Shown: piece after piece, positions 6,142-7,936 of the stretch
How positions within the stretch are numbered: the first letter of the stretch is position 1
Layout of the letters: the number at the start of each line of letters is the position of its first letter
NCBI GenBank assembly: GCA_021648585.1
Contig: JAKISM010000116.1
Span: 1-7,936, forward strand
From: Devosiaceae bacterium
Lineage (GTDB): Bacteria > Pseudomonadota > Alphaproteobacteria > Rhizobiales > Devosiaceae
Length of the DNA: 7,936 nt
Direction: 5' to 3'
The notes under the pieces: model-generated
Databases searched by the model: none
What the model was told of the DNA's origin: nothing
Seen by the model: only the letters and a program-made list of their open reading frames with translations
Position numbers and translations under genes: made by a program

Positions 6142-6181
6142 AGCAAGCGATTTATTGCTATGTTTTCGGTTGATCCCGAAA
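6142..6181 (+). promoter_or_regulatory. Two stem-loops in the atpH leader
   Basis: AGCAA/TTGCT (6142-6146 with 6155-6159, 8-nt loop) is followed by TTTCGG/CCGAAA (6164-6169 with 6176-6181, 6-nt loop). The second is trailed by TTTTGTT, which gives it the outline of a weak intrinsic terminator or attenuator about 30 nt upstream of atpH. Stems this short need independent support. Confidence 0.3.
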
Positions 6182-6211
6182 TTTTGTTAATTAATTTAAG
6201 GAACAGCGGCT

Positions 6212-6781
6212 TTGAGCGCTAATTCATCATCTTTAACCCATATTGCAAACCCTTATTCTATTGCCCTTTATGAATTGGCTTTTGATGCTAAATCAGTTGC
6301 AAAGACGCAAAAAAATCTAGAGCAAATTGCTAATTTAGCAGATAAAAATGATGATTTTGCAAGAATGTTGGCTTCCCCTTTGATTAGTGCAACTGATAAG
6401 AGTAATGCGATAACTAAGATTTTAGCAAAACTCAAAACCCCTGCTTTAACTACAAATTTTATTAAATTAGTTGCCAAACATGATCGCTTAATCGTTTTAC
6501 CAACTATGATTGAGCTTTTTAAGAAAATTGCCGCCAATGCACGTGGCGAGACAGTAGCTGAAATTATTTCAGCAAGTAAACTTTCTAAAAAACAACTTGA
6601 TAATCTTACCAAAGTTCTAAAAAAGAAAATTGGTAAAGAAAGCAAGACAATTAAACTTCAAACCCATGTTGATACCTCTTTGATAGGCGGCCTTATAGTT
6701 AAGGTTGGCTCGCAAATGATCGACAGTTCACTAAAGACCAAACTTAGCGCAATGAAAATCGCCATGAAAAAAATTGACTAA
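6212..6781 (+). CDS. atpH: ATP synthase F1 subunit delta
   Basis: The product is 189 aa, a normal length for the family. The delta subunit sits on top of F1 and ties the alpha3beta3 head to the b-subunit stator of the F0F1 ATP synthase at the inner membrane. The N-terminal helical domain starts ANPYSIALYELAFDA (12-26). The family's C-terminal signature is clear: GGLIVKVGSQMIDSSLKTKL near residues 158-177. The start is TTG at 6212, chosen because AAGGA (6198-6202) stands 9 nt upstream and the next residues align with rhizobial delta subunits; there is no ATG in range. The rare start may keep yield low relative to atpA. The stop region is triplicated before atpA. The composition is Lys-rich, in keeping with the AT-rich genome. 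Confidence 0.95.
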   Translation: MSANSSSLTHIANPYSIALYELAFDAKSVAKTQKNLEQIANLADKNDDFARMLASPLISATDKSNAITKILAKLKTPALTTNFIKLVAKHDRLIVLPTMIELFKKIAANARGETVAEIISASKLSKKQLDNLTKVLKKKIGKESKTIKLQTHVDTSLIGGLIVKVGSQMIDSSLKTKLSAMKIAMKKID

Positions 6782-6823
6782 AAATGAAAGAAATCGGCTA
6801 GAAATGAAAGAGATCGGTTAATG
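6764..6823 (+). repeat. Three tandem 20-bp units spanning the atpH stop, with two minicistrons
   Basis: Units begin at 6764, 6784 and 6804, each with ATGAAA and ending in a stop codon. The first is the true atpH end (MKKID, TAA 6779). The second and third read MKEIG with stops TAG 6799 and TAA 6819; the last stop overlaps the atpA ATG (TAATG). Units 1 and 2 match at 16/20 with only transitions; units 2 and 3 at 15/20. GAAAGAG (6806-6812) in the third unit probably serves as the atpA ribosome site. Confidence 0.75.
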
Positions 6824-7936
6824 GATATTAAAGCTGCAGAAATTTCCGCAATATTAAAAGACCAGATTAAAAATTTTGGCAAAGATGCCCAAGTTTCAGA
6901 AGTAGGACAAGTATTATCAGTTGGTGATGGTATTGCTCGTGTTTATGGACTTGATAATGTGCAAGCAGGTGAACTTGTTGAGTTCCCCGGTGGCATTAAA
7001 GGCATGGCGCTTAACCTTGAAGCTGACAATGTTGGCGTGGTGATTTTTGGCTCTGATCAAAATATTAAAGAAGGCGACACTGTAAAACGTACTGGTGATA
7101 TTGTTGAAACACCAGTTGGTAAAGAATTGCTTGGTCGTGTTGTTGATGGTTTGGGCAATCCGATTGATGGTAAAGGCCCACTAAAGGCTAAAAAACGCTC
7201 AAAAGTTGACGTTAAAGCACCCGGTATTTTGCCTCGTAAATCAGTGCATGAGCCAATGTCCACAGGTCTTAAAGCGATTGATGCGCTTATTCCTATTGGT
7301 CGTGGACAGCGTGAACTTATTATTGGCGATCGTCAAACAGGTAAAACTGCGATTATTCTTGATACTTTCTTAAATCAAAAAGCAGCGCATCAGGGTAATG
7401 ATGAGGGTGAAAAACTTTATTGTATTTATGTAGCGGTTGGTCAAAAACGCTCAACCGTTGCGCAATTTGTTAAGGTCTTGGAAGATGCTGGCGCAATGCA
7501 ATATTCTATTGTTGTTGCCGCAACGGCCTCTGATCCTGCTCCAATGCAGTTCCTAGCGCCATTTACTGGTTGTGCTATTGGTGAATATTTCCGTGATAAT
7601 GGAATGCACGCCGTGATAGCTTATGATGATTTAAGTAAGCAAGCGGTTGCTTATCGTCAAATGTCACTATTGCTACGTCGTCCACCGGGGCGTGAAGCAT
7701 ATCCAGGTGATGTTTTCTATTTGCACTCACGTCTTTTAGAGCGAGCGGCGAAATTAAATGAAGGTTATGGTTCAGGCTCACTAACTGCTTTGCCAGTTAT
7801 TGAAACGCAAGCAAACGATTTGGCAGCCTATATTCCAACTAACGTGATTTCTATTACTGATGGTCAGATATTCTTGGAAACAGATTTGTTTTTCCAAGGT
7901 ATTCGCCCAGCTGTGAACGCTGGTCTTTCGGTTTCT
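6821..7936 (+). CDS. atpA: ATP synthase F1 subunit alpha, 3'-truncated by the window edge
   Basis: There are 372 codons here of a family length near 509. Alpha alternates with beta in the F1 hexamer and binds non-catalytic nucleotide. The N-terminus MDIKAAEISAILKDQI, which contacts delta, is rhizobial in character. The beta-barrel (~25-95) is followed by the nucleotide-binding domain with the P-loop GDRQTGKT at 169-176 and the conserved LLRRPPGREAYPGDVFYLH stretch. The alpha/beta family signature PAVNAGLSVS ends exactly at the last base of the window. The frame is open throughout with no odd residues. The ATG overlaps the stop of an upstream five-codon minicistron, so atpA translation may be coupled to it. 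The catalytic-interface Arg and the C-terminal helical domain lie beyond the edge. The rest of the atp operon is expected downstream. Confidence 0.97.
   Translation, partial: MDIKAAEISAILKDQIKNFGKDAQVSEVGQVLSVGDGIARVYGLDNVQAGELVEFPGGIKGMALNLEADNVGVVIFGSDQNIKEGDTVKRTGDIVETPVGKELLGRVVDGLGNPIDGKGPLKAKKRSKVDVKAPGILPRKSVHEPMSTGLKAIDALIPIGRGQRELIIGDRQTGKTAIILDTFLNQKAAHQGNDEGEKLYCIYVAVGQKRSTVAQFVKVLEDAGAMQYSIVVAATASDPAPMQFLAPFTGCAIGEYFRDNGMHAVIAYDDLSKQAVAYRQMSLLLRRPPGREAYPGDVFYLHSRLLERAAKLNEGYGSGSLTALPVIETQANDLAAYIPTNVISITDGQIFLETDLFFQGIRPAVNAGLSVS

Larger units (their letters stand above)
5451..6211. other. 761-bp divergent intergenic region
   Basis: This gap separates the divergent transpeptidase and atpH genes. 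Bases 5451-5700 are AT-rich and hold the candidate minus-strand promoter. Bases 5711-6010 are markedly GC-richer and consist of modular repeats. Bases 6020-6211 return to AT-rich sequence and contain the atp promoter and leader. I found no convincing protein gene: the only ORF of note (5892-5710, minus) starts at TTG, lacks a ribosome site and reads the two repeat copies in different frames. Confidence 0.7.

Overview
The window looks like chromosomal core sequence from a low-GC alphaproteobacterium, most likely related to Hyphomicrobiales (Rhizobiales). The assignment rests on protein character and gene order recalled from that group. The AtpA and AtpH sequences have rhizobial-type termini, a DUF952 gene lies directly upstream of quinone-dependent pyrD, and a rhizobial-style XRE/S24 regulator and a Tat/lipobox YkuD transpeptidase are present. 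Coding sequence is AT-rich throughout. No rRNA, tRNA, CRISPR array, transposase or phage gene is visible.

Layout. (1) 2-1218, plus strand: the 3' part of a MotA/TolQ/ExbB-like proton-channel protein with a long coiled-coil tail, followed 2 nt later by a PilZ-domain gene. (2) 1232-3367, minus strand: a tight operon read DUF952, pyrD, HAD phosphatase, convergent with the PilZ gene. (3) 3368-3550: a divergent control region with two candidate promoters whose -35 boxes overlap, plus a short tandem repeat that could be an operator. (4) 3551-4204, plus strand: a LexA-like XRE/S24 regulator with an intact Ser/Lys dyad. (5) 4260-5450, minus strand: a Tat-exported L,D-transpeptidase lipoprotein and a membrane-anchored cytochrome c. 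The cytochrome's ribosome site can pair with the end of the transpeptidase gene. (6) 5451-6211: a long divergent gap holding a GC-rich, hairpin-bearing modular repeat cluster and the leader of the ATP synthase operon. (7) 6212-7936, plus strand: atpH and the first 372 codons of atpA.

Most genes are housekeeping: pyrimidine synthesis (pyrD), energy conservation (atpHA, cytochrome c), envelope cross-linking (L,D-transpeptidase) and c-di-GMP sensing (PilZ). I do not see a clearly new multi-gene system. The unusual material is between and at the ends of genes. Tandem duplications of about 18-22 bp span the stop region of the S24 gene and of atpH, and a similar one occupies the S24 promoter. The atpH case creates two five-codon minicistrons leading into atpA. 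The GC-rich modular repeat at 5751-6010 is the strongest candidate for an undescribed element.
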